This document shows positions 35,165 through 43,442 of a stretch of DNA of 50,764 nucleotides, piece after piece. The notes under the pieces are model-generated. The model was not told the DNA's origin, made no database searches, and saw only the letters and a program-made list of their open reading frames with translations. The first letter of the stretch is position 1; every line of letters starts with the position of its first letter. Position numbers and translations under genes: made by a program. The stretch covers positions 1 to 50,764 of the forward strand of contig CAWUSW010000018.1 of NCBI GenBank assembly GCA_963925675.1. Direction: 5' to 3'. This DNA is from Eutrophocola sp963925675 (GTDB lineage: Bacteria > Pseudomonadota > Gammaproteobacteria > Pseudomonadales > Pseudohongiellaceae).

Positions 35165-36025
35165 ATGGCAGCCGGAAAAGAAATTCGCAATCAGATCGGG
35201 AGTATTAAAAATACTCAGAAGATCACCAGCGCTATGGAAATGGTTGCAGCGAGCAAAATGCGCAAGGCGCAGGAGCGCATGGAGCTGGGTAAGCCCTATG
35301 CAAGAAATATCCGTAGCGTGGTAAGTCATCTGGCACACTCTTCGCCGGAATATCGCCATATCTACATGGAAGAACGCGAAGTTAAGCGTATTGGTTATAT
35401 TGTTGTTTCTTCAGATCGTGGCTTATGTGGTGGTCTGAATATCAACTTGTTTAAAACCATGATTGCTTCCATGAAAGCCTGGCACGATGAAAACGTCGAA
35501 ATCGATGTTTGTGCCATTGGTTCAAAGGGAGCGGCTTTTTTCAGCAACTACGGCGGCAATGTCATTGCAGCGATCAGGGGTGTTGGCGATAAGCCTGCCG
35601 TTGAAGATCTCGTTGGCGGTGTAAAAGTGATGCTTGATAATTTTGCTGAAGGGAATATAGACAAGTTGTTTCTGGTGTCTAACGAATTTGTTAACACCAT
35701 GACCCAGCAGCCAACAGTTGAACAGTTTTTACCCTTGCAGGCAGCTGATAATGATGAGATGAAGCATCACTGGGATTATCTTTATGAACCAGATGCGCGT
35801 GACTTGCTCGATGGTTTGCTTGCACGTTACATAGAATCTCAGGTTTACCAGGCTGTTGTTGAGAACAACGCCTGTGAACAGGCAGCCAGAATGATTGCTA
35901 TGAAAAGCGCAACTGATAATGCAGGCGAGCTTATTGATGAGCTTCAGCTTATTTATAACAAAGCCCGTCAGGCAGCAATTACACAGGAATTATCGGAAAT
36001 TGTTAGTGGTGCAGCGGCAACATAA
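35165..36025 (+). CDS. atpG: F1Fo ATP synthase F1 subunit gamma
   Basis: 286 residues, the central rotating shaft. The N-terminal helix includes EIRNQIGSIKNTQKITSAME and the C-terminal helix ends with NKARQAAITQELSEIVSGAAA, both highly conserved contacts with the head. The middle Rossmann-like domain contains SSDRGLCGGLNINLFK. Adjacent to atpA and atpD on the same strand. Confidence 0.98.
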   Translation: MAAGKEIRNQIGSIKNTQKITSAMEMVAASKMRKAQERMELGKPYARNIRSVVSHLAHSSPEYRHIYMEEREVKRIGYIVVSSDRGLCGGLNINLFKTMIASMKAWHDENVEIDVCAIGSKGAAFFSNYGGNVIAAIRGVGDKPAVEDLVGGVKVMLDNFAEGNIDKLFLVSNEFVNTMTQQPTVEQFLPLQAADNDEMKHHWDYLYEPDARDLLDGLLARYIESQVYQAVVENNACEQAARMIAMKSATDNAGELIDELQLIYNKARQAAITQELSEIVSGAAAT

Positions 36026-36098
36026 AAGTTGCGATAAACCACTAGTAGAAAAAAATTAATTAGTTAATTACTAAAGATAGATTATAGAGGAACCGGAC

Positions 36099-37496
36099 AT
36101 GAGTACCGGTCGTATCGTACAAATTATTGGTGCTGTTATTGACGTGGAATTTCCACGGGACTCTGTACCCAAGGTTTATGATGCCTTGGCGGTAGATGCA
36201 AGCGATATCACACTTGAAGTACAGCAGCAGTTGGGTGATGGTGTTGTCCGTACTATTGCACTGGGTTCTACTGAAGGTCTGCGTCGCGGCCTCAATGTCA
36301 GCGATACTGGTTCAGCAATTAGTGTCCCGGTAGGGGTAGAAACACTGGGCCGCATCATGAACGTACTGGGCGACCCAATTGATGAGTGCGGACCGATCGG
36401 TGAAAAAGAGAGGATGCCTATTCACCGTAAAGCTCCCGCTTATGATGAACAAGCGGCATCTGAAGAATTGCTTGAAACAGGTATCAAGGTAATTGACCTG
36501 GTATGTCCTTTCGCCAAAGGCGGTAAAGTGGGTCTGTTCGGTGGCGCCGGTGTAGGTAAGACGGTAACCATGATGGAGCTGATCAACAATATTGCTACCG
36601 AGCATAGCGGCCTTTCAGTTTTTGCCGGAGTTGGTGAGCGTACTCGTGAGGGTAATGACTTTTACCATGAAATGCAGGAAGCCGGTGTTATCGACACCGA
36701 AACTTTCAGTAACTCAAAAGTATCAATGGTATACGGACAGATGAACGAGCCTCCTGGAAACAGACTGCGTGTTGCTCTGACCGGACTGACCATGGCAGAA
36801 AAATTCCGCGATGAAGGTCGTGACGTACTGTTCTTTGTCGATAATATTTACCGTTATACCTTGGCAGGAACTGAAGTATCAGCACTTCTTGGCCGTATGC
36901 CTTCAGCGGTAGGTTACCAGCCAACACTGGCACAGGAAATGGGCGAGTTACAGGAACGAATTACTTCAACAAAGACCGGCTCGATTACTTCCATCCAGGC
37001 GGTATATGTCCCTGCGGATGATTTGACCGACCCTTCCCCGGCAACAACCTTTGCTCATCTTGATGCAACCGTTGTACTGTCGCGTGATATTGCCCAGCTG
37101 GGTATTTACCCTGCTGTGGATCCTCTTGACTCTACTTCTCGTCAGTTGGACCCGCTGGTTATTGGTCAGGAACACTACGGGGTTGCTCGTGGCGTTCAGT
37201 CAATTCTGCAAAAATATAAAGAATTAAAAGACATTATTGCCATTCTTGGTATGGACGAGCTGTCAGAAGAAGACAAACAAGCGGTAAGTCGTGCACGAAA
37301 AATTGAACGATTTTTCTCTCAGCCGTGTACTGTGGCAGAAGTATTTACCGGAGCACCAGGAAAATATGTGTCTTTGAAAGAAACTATCAGCAGTTTTAAA
37401 GCAATTCTTGAAGGTGAGTATGATGATCTGCCAGAGCAAGCGTTCTATATGGTTGGCGGCATTGAAGACGTAGTAGAAAAAGCGAAATCAATGTAA
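36099..37496 (+). CDS. atpD: F1Fo ATP synthase F1 subunit beta
   Basis: 465 residues. Catalytic subunit of F1. The P-loop is GGAGVGKTVTMMEL; the catalytic glutamate is in GVGERTREGNDFYHEM; the DELSEED lever is present as MDELSEEDKQAV. The segment FVDNIYRYTLAGTEVSALLG is the form usual in Gammaproteobacteria. A GAGG ribosome binding site precedes the ATG. Confidence 0.98.
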   Translation: MSTGRIVQIIGAVIDVEFPRDSVPKVYDALAVDASDITLEVQQQLGDGVVRTIALGSTEGLRRGLNVSDTGSAISVPVGVETLGRIMNVLGDPIDECGPIGEKERMPIHRKAPAYDEQAASEELLETGIKVIDLVCPFAKGGKVGLFGGAGVGKTVTMMELINNIATEHSGLSVFAGVGERTREGNDFYHEMQEAGVIDTETFSNSKVSMVYGQMNEPPGNRLRVALTGLTMAEKFRDEGRDVLFFVDNIYRYTLAGTEVSALLGRMPSAVGYQPTLAQEMGELQERITSTKTGSITSIQAVYVPADDLTDPSPATTFAHLDATVVLSRDIAQLGIYPAVDPLDSTSRQLDPLVIGQEHYGVARGVQSILQKYKELKDIIAILGMDELSEEDKQAVSRARKIERFFSQPCTVAEVFTGAPGKYVSLKETISSFKAILEGEYDDLPEQAFYMVGGIEDVVEKAKSM

Positions 37497-37553
37497 GGCT
37501 CATTTGACTGAATAGCAGGTTTTTAAAACAGGAATAAAAACGGAATACCCAAT

Positions 37554-37979
37554 ATGGCTATGACCATGCATTGCGATATCGCAAGTGCCGAAGAGCAGAT
37601 CTTCTCCGGCACAGTTGAACAACTGGTTGCAGCAGGCAGCCTTGGTGATCTCGGTATTCATCCGGGTCACGCGCCTTTGCTCACAGCCCTGATTCCCGGC
37701 CCTGTTCGTATCACTAAAGAAGACGGTGAAGAAGAAATCTATTATGTGTCAGGAGGCTTCCTCGAAGTTCAGCCTGGTACGGTAAATATTCTTGCTGATA
37801 CTGCTGTTCGTGCTGACGATGTTGATGAAGCTAATGCAATTCAGGCCATGAAAGAGGCTGAAGAAGCCATTCATAACCAGGGCGCAGAGATGGAATATGC
37901 CGAGGCAGCATCACAGCTGGCTCAGGCAGCTGCGCAGATCAGAACATTGCAGCAATTACGTAAAAAGCTTGGCCGATAA
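37554..37979 (+). CDS. atpC: F1Fo ATP synthase F1 subunit epsilon
   Basis: 141 residues. The N-terminal beta sandwich (about 1-88) includes GDLGIHPGHAPLLTALIPGPVRI, and a C-terminal helical hairpin (about 90-141), Ala- and Glu-rich, can inhibit ATP hydrolysis. It is the last gene of the atp operon and is followed after about 60 bp by an intrinsic terminator. Confidence 0.97.
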   Translation: MAMTMHCDIASAEEQIFSGTVEQLVAAGSLGDLGIHPGHAPLLTALIPGPVRITKEDGEEEIYYVSGGFLEVQPGTVNILADTAVRADDVDEANAIQAMKEAEEAIHNQGAEMEYAEAASQLAQAAAQIRTLQQLRKKLGR

Positions 37980-38040
37980 ACACTGTTATTAGTTAAGTAC
38001 CTGTTGATTAAACGGTCTGTTATTCAAAGTACACACTAAT

Positions 38041-38067
38041 AAAAGGGCAGCATTCGCTGCCTTTTTT
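38041..38067 (+). terminator. Intrinsic terminator after the atp operon
   Basis: A perfect GGCAGC/GCTGCC stem (38046-38051 with 38056-38061) with loop ATTC is extended by A-T pairs and followed by TTTTTT. It separates the atp operon from glmU, whose TTG start is 43 bp further on. Confidence 0.9.
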
Positions 38068-38109
38068 GGTATTCTAGACACCCAAATTTCATCTGCGGAC
38101 CTTATCGTT

Positions 38110-39477
38110 TTGAAACTCAATGTTGTAGTACTGGCAGCGGGAAAAGGCACTAGAATGGCGTCTTCCTTTCCGAAGGTCTTGCATAAAATTGCCGGCAAAC
38201 CCCTTTTATTACATGTATTGGAAACTGCCCGCGCCCTGGACTGTGAGAACCTGCAGGTTGTTACCGGATTTGGTTCCGACGCTGTTGAAAGCGCGATGGG
38301 GAAGTCGGCAACGCGATATGTACTTCAGCAAGAGCAGCTTGGCACTGCCCATGCGGTTATGCAGACAGTTGAATACCTGGACGATAATGCCGTTGTTTTG
38401 ATCCTCTATGGTGACGTGCCTCTGATAAAAAAAGCCACACTGGAAGCCTTGCTAGATAAAGTTGATGAAAACAGTATGGCTGTTTTAACCTGCGAGGTGT
38501 CAGATCCGACAGGATTAGGCAGAATTATTCGGGATAATAGTGGTCAAATATCCAGGATTATTGAGGAAAAAGATGCAAACCCGGAACAGCAGGGTGTGTG
38601 CGAAATAAATACAGGATTTATGGCTATCCCGGTCAACAGATTGAAAACCTGGCTGCCTAAAATTCAAGCTAATAACGCCCAGAAGGAATATTATCTGACC
38701 GATCTGGTTGAAGTTGCCATTGCCGATGGCTGTAGTGTCGCCACCAGCAAATGTCTGGATCAAAAAGAAGTAACCGGGATTAATGACAGAATCCAGCTTG
38801 CAGAACTGGAAAGGAAATATCAGTTAGAAATGCATGAAGAATTAATGAAAAACGGAGTTTCTCTGGCTGACCCGGCACGCTTTGATATCAGAGGCAATGC
38901 CACAATAGCTGCCGATGTTGAAATTGATATTAATGTCATACTTGAGGGCGACGTCACCATAGAGCCCAATGTGAAAATTGGAGCTGGCTGCGTGCTTAAG
39001 AATTGCCATATTGGCAATGGCTCTCAACTTTTTCCTTACACCCTGATAGAAGATGCCCTTATCGGTAAAAATTGTCAGTTAGGCCCTTTTGCCAGAGTAA
39101 GGCCGGGCACTGAATTGAAAGATTCAGCCAAGTTAGGGAATTTTGTAGAAATAAAAAAAGCGGTGATAGGTGAAGGCAGTAAGGTGAATCATCTGTCCTA
39201 TGTAGGTGATGCTGAACTTGGTAAAAATGTAAATATTGGAGCAGGAACGATTACCTGTAACTATGATGGTGTGAATAAATTTAAAACTATTATTGGCGAT
39301 GGTGTTTTTATAGGTTCAAATGCTGTTCTTGTTGCGCCGCTTGAAATTGAAGACGGCGGATTTGTGGCTGCCGGGTCTACCATTACCAAGCCAGTTAAAA
39401 AAGATCAGCTGGCAGTAGGCCGAAGCAGGCAATCAAATATTGAAGGCTGGAAGCGGCCAGTTCCCAAGAAAAAATAA
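38110..39477 (+). CDS. glmU: Bifunctional GlmU: N-acetylglucosamine-1-phosphate uridyltransferase / glucosamine-1-phosphate acetyltransferase
   Basis: 455 residues starting at TTG 38110. The N-terminal pyrophosphorylase domain begins VVVLAAGKGTRMASSFPKVL and includes LYGDVPL. The C-terminal left-handed beta helix (about 250-450) shows hexapeptide repeats and the acetyltransferase segment GAGTITCNYDG with YVGDAELG before it. It makes UDP-GlcNAc for peptidoglycan and lipopolysaccharide. The glmS gene, for the first step of the same pathway, follows after 18 bp. Confidence 0.98.
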   Translation: MKLNVVVLAAGKGTRMASSFPKVLHKIAGKPLLLHVLETARALDCENLQVVTGFGSDAVESAMGKSATRYVLQQEQLGTAHAVMQTVEYLDDNAVVLILYGDVPLIKKATLEALLDKVDENSMAVLTCEVSDPTGLGRIIRDNSGQISRIIEEKDANPEQQGVCEINTGFMAIPVNRLKTWLPKIQANNAQKEYYLTDLVEVAIADGCSVATSKCLDQKEVTGINDRIQLAELERKYQLEMHEELMKNGVSLADPARFDIRGNATIAADVEIDINVILEGDVTIEPNVKIGAGCVLKNCHIGNGSQLFPYTLIEDALIGKNCQLGPFARVRPGTELKDSAKLGNFVEIKKAVIGEGSKVNHLSYVGDAELGKNVNIGAGTITCNYDGVNKFKTIIGDGVFIGSNAVLVAPLEIEDGGFVAAGSTITKPVKKDQLAVGRSRQSNIEGWKRPVPKKK

Positions 39478-39495
39478 ACCTAAAAGAAGAAATAT

Positions 39496-41331
39496 ATGTG
39501 CGGTATTGTGGGTGCCATTGGGCGCAGGAATGTAAGTGGAATTCTGCTGGAAGGTCTTAAAAGGCTGGAATACAGAGGCTATGATTCTGCCGGACTCGCT
39601 GTAATAAACAGAAAAGACAAAAAACTGGCCTGTGTAAAAGCAGTCGGGAAAGTTCAGGCGCTGGAAGACAAGATCAAAGAAAGTCCTGTAGATGGCGCAA
39701 TCGGAATTGCCCATACGCGCTGGGCCACTCATGGTAAACCTACCCACGAAAATGCCCACCCTCATTTGTCCCATGATCGTCTGGCATTGATACACAATGG
39801 CATCATTGAAAACTTTCTGATCCTGAAGGAAGAGCTGCTCAAAAAAGGCTACGAATTCAAAACAGAAACAGACACAGAAGTAATTGTGCATTTAATTCAT
39901 ATGTTTCTCACCGAAGAGGAAATGCCATTTTTTGATGCCGTAAGCAGAACTATCAGTTTACTTGATGGGGCCTATGGCTTGGCAGTAATAGATAAGGAAG
40001 ATCCCAAACGTATTATCGTCGCACGCAGCGGAAGTCCGCTGATAATAGGTGTTGGTATTGGGGAAAACTTTATTGCTTCAGACCCCGCCGCATTAGGGCA
40101 GGTAACTGACCGTTTTATTTATCTTGAAGAAGGCGATATCGCGGAAATAAAAGCCGAGAAAATAAAAATTGTAAATTGCGGGGAAAAAGTTAAACGTGAA
40201 ATAGTCCGTTTAAACCAGAATCTAGAAGATTCAGTTAAAGGCAAGTATCGCCATTTCATGATGAAGGAAATTTTTGAGCAGCCTGACGTGGTCAGAAATA
40301 CCCTGGCAGGGAAGCTCAGCAAGACACATGTTCTGGAAGAAGCCTTTGGCATTAATGCAAAAGAGGTTTTTGATAAGACTAAACGAGTACAAATAGTTGC
40401 ATGCGGTACCAGTTACCATGCAGGCATGATTGCAAAATTCTGGTTTGAAAATATTGCGCGTATGCCCTGCTCTGTTGATATTGCCAGCGAATATCGTTAT
40501 CGCAATATGTTGGTACCTGATGCTTGTCTATTTGTAACGATTTCTCAATCTGGCGAAACCGCTGACACTCTGGCCGCCTTACGCTACGCTAAAGCCGCAG
40601 GCTATGTTGGCTGCATGTCGATCTGTAATGTGGCTAACAGCTCAATTCAGCGCGAGTCTGATTTTTCAATCATGACGCTTGCCGGCAGAGAAATTGGGGT
40701 GGCATCAACAAAAGCTTTTACCACACAACTATCGATACTGACGCTATTGTGCATTGTATTGGCTCGACGCAATGGCCTTAGCGAGGAAAATGAACATGAA
40801 CTGGTTGAAAACCTGCATGAGCTACCAGAGATTTTGCAGAAAACATTAGCGCTAAGTGAGCAAATACGAAAAGTGTCACTGGATTTTGCAGACAAGCGTC
40901 ACTCCCTTTTTCTGGGAAGAGGGGTTCAGTATCCGGTCTCCAAGGAAGGCGCATTGAAGCTGAAAGAAATTTCATATATCCATGCAGAAGCTTATCCAGC
41001 CGGTGAATTAAAACATGGACCGCTTGCCCTGGTCGACAATGAAATGCCGGTGATCGCTGTAGCGCCTAATGATGAACTGCTGGAAAAACTGAAATCGAAT
41101 TTACAGGAAGTCAGTGCGCGCGGTGGACAACTCTATGTTTTTGCCGATGCGGAAGCCGGTTTTAAAAACGATGAAAACATCACCGTAATAAATGTTCCTC
41201 ACTGCTCGGAATTCCTGGCTCCCATTATTTACACGATACCTCTCCAGCTCTTGTCCTATCATGTTGCGGTTATTAAAGGCACGGATATTGATCAGCCAAG
41301 GAACCTGGCAAAGTCTGTTACTGTCGAGTAA
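39496..41331 (+). CDS. glmS: Glutamine-fructose-6-phosphate aminotransferase (isomerizing)
   Basis: 611 residues. It makes glucosamine-6-phosphate, the entry point to amino-sugar synthesis. The nucleophile is Cys2 (MCGIVGAIG), with HTRWATHG and HNGIIEN in the glutaminase domain. Two SIS domains follow; ISQSGETADTLAALR is the phosphosugar site. The C-terminus ends PRNLAKSVTVE, the conserved tail. It is translationally close to glmU. No glmS ribozyme-like leader is possible in the 18 bp gap, so control is probably by enzyme level or small RNA. Confidence 0.98.
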   Translation: MCGIVGAIGRRNVSGILLEGLKRLEYRGYDSAGLAVINRKDKKLACVKAVGKVQALEDKIKESPVDGAIGIAHTRWATHGKPTHENAHPHLSHDRLALIHNGIIENFLILKEELLKKGYEFKTETDTEVIVHLIHMFLTEEEMPFFDAVSRTISLLDGAYGLAVIDKEDPKRIIVARSGSPLIIGVGIGENFIASDPAALGQVTDRFIYLEEGDIAEIKAEKIKIVNCGEKVKREIVRLNQNLEDSVKGKYRHFMMKEIFEQPDVVRNTLAGKLSKTHVLEEAFGINAKEVFDKTKRVQIVACGTSYHAGMIAKFWFENIARMPCSVDIASEYRYRNMLVPDACLFVTISQSGETADTLAALRYAKAAGYVGCMSICNVANSSIQRESDFSIMTLAGREIGVASTKAFTTQLSILTLLCIVLARRNGLSEENEHELVENLHELPEILQKTLALSEQIRKVSLDFADKRHSLFLGRGVQYPVSKEGALKLKEISYIHAEAYPAGELKHGPLALVDNEMPVIAVAPNDELLEKLKSNLQEVSARGGQLYVFADAEAGFKNDENITVINVPHCSEFLAPIIYTIPLQLLSYHVAVIKGTDIDQPRNLAKSVTVE

Positions 41332-41424
41332 AAATTACGGACAGGAGTCTCTGCTTAAGAACAGGAGAAGATGCAGCGTTCAATGCAAAGAGCGTTAAGA
41401 GAAACACTAAAAACACATCCAAAT

Positions 41425-41453
41425 AAAGAGGCTTCATAGAAGCCTCTTTTTTT
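41425..41453. terminator. Intrinsic terminator after glmS, probably bidirectional
   Basis: An 8-bp GC-containing stem (GAGGCTTC/GAAGCCTC, loop ATA) extended by A-T pairs, followed by a run of seven T on the plus strand. On the minus strand the stem is followed by a T-rich TTTATTT, so it can also end the convergent acidic-protein gene that stops at 41475. Confidence 0.9.
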
Positions 41454-41474
41454 ATCTGGCAGGAAAAGTTTTAC

Positions 41475-42164
41475 TTAATTGTCGTAATCCTCATTACTAT
41501 CATTGTCGTCTTCTTCATCTTCCTGATCTTCTTCATCGTCATCATTCCAATCGTCATCTTCCCAATCATGATCAGTAGATAATTCGAATGTTTCTCCTTC
41601 TATAGAGTAATAGTGTTCATAGACATCGTCGTCGTCACCAATAAAGCCATCCCGATCATAATCATCATCCCACTCGCCATCACTGTCAATATCGCGCTCA
41701 ACAGCAGTTTCTGTGTAGAGTAATGCATCTTCATCAAGCAAACCGCCAAAGCCGTTATACCAATCAGCGATGTTTTCGGGATCACCACCTGGCACAGTGG
41801 CAACTAATGCCATGTGATATGTGCCTGGGAAAATCACTGCACTGGTAAGGTTCTCTATAAAAAACAGTCGTTGAGAATCAGTTACCTGGTAGTTTTTAAC
41901 AGGGATCATAAAAAGTTTACCGTTAGGTGCAAAAATCCCCAGGTAAATATCAACAAGCTGGTCTGCAAGGAGCGCTGTATTTCCTCCCATGCTTACCCGA
42001 ACATCAATGGTATCTCCGGGATAATAGATATGCTGTCTGGTATCAATAGAGCCGGCAAGATAACTGAGGTCGTTGGTAATGCTATAGCTGTCATCATCTG
42101 CCAGCACCAAGCCTGAAAAAGTTACAGCTGAAATTAGAGCAAGAATGTTATAAATAGTTTTCAT
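41475..42164 (-). CDS. Acidic exported protein of unknown function
   Basis: 229 residues from the ATG at 42164. A second ATG six bases upstream exists, but GGAGG stands only 2 nt before it and 8 nt before the chosen one. A signal peptide ends near VLA-D. Residues about 30-150 look like a beta-sandwich domain (PGDTIDVRVSMGG, VDIYLGIFAPNGKLF, FPGTYHMALVATVPGGDP). After that, DIDSDGEWDDDYDRDGF resembles the Asp-rich loops of calcium-binding repeats, and the last 45 residues are almost all Asp, Glu, Asn and Trp. Function is not recognised. A possible CRP/Vfr site lies about 100 bp upstream. Confidence 0.8.
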   Translation of the reverse strand: MKTIYNILALISAVTFSGLVLADDDSYSITNDLSYLAGSIDTRQHIYYPGDTIDVRVSMGGNTALLADQLVDIYLGIFAPNGKLFMIPVKNYQVTDSQRLFFIENLTSAVIFPGTYHMALVATVPGGDPENIADWYNGFGGLLDEDALLYTETAVERDIDSDGEWDDDYDRDGFIGDDDDVYEHYYSIEGETFELSTDHDWEDDDWNDDDEEDQEDEEDDNDSNEDYDN

Positions 42165-42242
42165 TGTCATATCCTCCGTGTAGGTACGATTGGATTACAA
42201 CACAGCATTCTTACTGTTTTCTTAAGGTAGGTTTGCACACTC

Positions 42243-42292
42243 CCTTAATAGTGAGAAATTGTGAACAGGTTCACAAATTTAGAGTATTAAGG
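42243..42292. promoter_or_regulatory. Nested dyad containing a CRP/Vfr-type site
   Basis: The inner dyad TTGTGAAC-AG-GTTCACAA (42259-42276) contains TGTGA-N6-TCACA, a perfect match to the CRP core. An outer inverted repeat CCTTAATA/TATTAAGG (42243-42250 and 42285-42292) shares the same centre at 42267.5. The site is about 103 bp upstream of the acidic exported protein start and 43 bp past the hexR-like stop. No T run follows it on either strand, so it is not an ordinary intrinsic terminator. Confidence 0.65.
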
Positions 42293-42334
42293 AGTTACAG
42301 GGATTACGAGAGAAAGGTGTTTGGCAGGGACGTT

Positions 42335-43234
42335 TTATATGCCAATAGTATTGGTTTTTTTGTTTGAACGCAGCGATTTAAGGCTTTTGTTCAAGCGTTT
42401 GAGATGCTCCTGCAGCAGTCCACCGCGCAATTTTGCTACCCCCATGGCTAATACATCTATCACTACCAGGTGAGCAATACGTGAAGAAACCGGTGAAAAC
42501 ACATGCTGGTTTTCTTCCACGTTAATGTGAATGGGTATCGCACAGAGCTCTGCAACCGGCGTATTATCTGGCACCAGGCCGATAACCGTAGCGCCGGCCT
42601 CTCTGGCCAGCTTAACGCTTTGAATTAATGCCGTAGATCGTCCGGATTGGGAAATAGCAACGACGACATCATTACTTTTCAATGATATGGCAGACATATG
42701 CTGGATATGGGGATCAGTGTAAGCAGCTGCGGTAACCTGCAATCTGAAAAATTTGTGCTGAGCATCAATAGCAACTGAGCCGGATGCTCCAAAACCGTAA
42801 AATTCGACTCTTTCAGCCATGGCAAGCGCCTCAATAGCAGACTCGAGAGCGGCAATATCCAGTTCTTCTCGAACGGCAATGAGGGAACCAATAGTTGAAT
42901 CAAATACTTTTTTACTGACATCGGCAATGGAATCAGCATCACTGACCGAAAACTGACTGTAAATGCCGCTGCTGCCAAGGTAGCGAGCGAGTTGTAATTT
43001 AAAGGACTGAAACCCGTCATAACCAACGGCTCGGCAAAACCGTAATACAGTGGGCTCGCTCACCTGGGAATGGTTGGCAAGGTCAATAACGCGCATATTC
43101 AAGATAGAGGCTGGATCGCTGAGGACATAATCAGCTACTTTGCGTTCAGATTTTCTGAGTTCGCCGAGGGATTCAGAAATTGCTTTGATCAGGTTAGTGT
43201 TTTCCAGAACAATGTCCTCGTTTTTCACAATCAT
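42335..43234 (-). CDS. hexR: RpiR-family transcriptional regulator, HexR-like
   Basis: 299 residues. The N-terminal helix-turn-helix domain (about 20-95) shows RKVADYVL, SQVSEPTVLRFCRAVGYDGFQ and FKLQLARYL. The SIS sugar-phosphate domain (about 130-265) shows FYGFGASGSVAIDAQHKFFRL and VVVAISQSGRSTALI. These match HexR, which represses Entner-Doudoroff and glucose genes in Pseudomonas and responds to 2-keto-3-deoxy-6-phosphogluconate. A weak dyad TGTAAATTATTGCA at 43291-43304 upstream resembles HexR targets (TGTAATTAAATTACA type). No glycolytic gene is adjacent, so the exact regulon is unknown. Confidence 0.78.
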   Translation of the reverse strand: MIVKNEDIVLENTNLIKAISESLGELRKSERKVADYVLSDPASILNMRVIDLANHSQVSEPTVLRFCRAVGYDGFQSFKLQLARYLGSSGIYSQFSVSDADSIADVSKKVFDSTIGSLIAVREELDIAALESAIEALAMAERVEFYGFGASGSVAIDAQHKFFRLQVTAAAYTDPHIQHMSAISLKSNDVVVAISQSGRSTALIQSVKLAREAGATVIGLVPDNTPVAELCAIPIHINVEENQHVFSPVSSRIAHLVVIDVLAMGVAKLRGGLLQEHLKRLNKSLKSLRSNKKTNTIGI

Positions 43235-43442
43235 GGATAGTTAGTAGAGTCTAATAAAGACAATCAGTATAAATTGGCCGGAAGCGTAAATGTAAATTAT
43301 TGCAGCGAAAAGGAGTATGCATATCCAGGAAAAGTAGAGAACTTCTGCTGAATCTCAAGTGATTAAAATTCAAAGCATGTTTGTGTGTTTTGTACGGAAG
43401 TTTTTCACCTGCGGGTCATGGCTTTTGCTAAAATTCCGGCCC

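Noticed and set aside
39478..39495. glmS ribozyme or other leader RNA between glmU and glmS
   Set aside because: The gap is only 18 bp.
43429..43434. TAAAAT -10 element placing the uvrD start at the ATG (leaderless message)
   Set aside because: No acceptable -35 at 16-18 bp spacing; a SOS box was also looked for and not seen.
43359..43442. 28-residue N-terminal extension of UvrD from GTG 43359
   Set aside because: Hydrophobic, Cys/Phe-rich residues unlike any helicase N-terminus; the family start is at the ATG at 43443.
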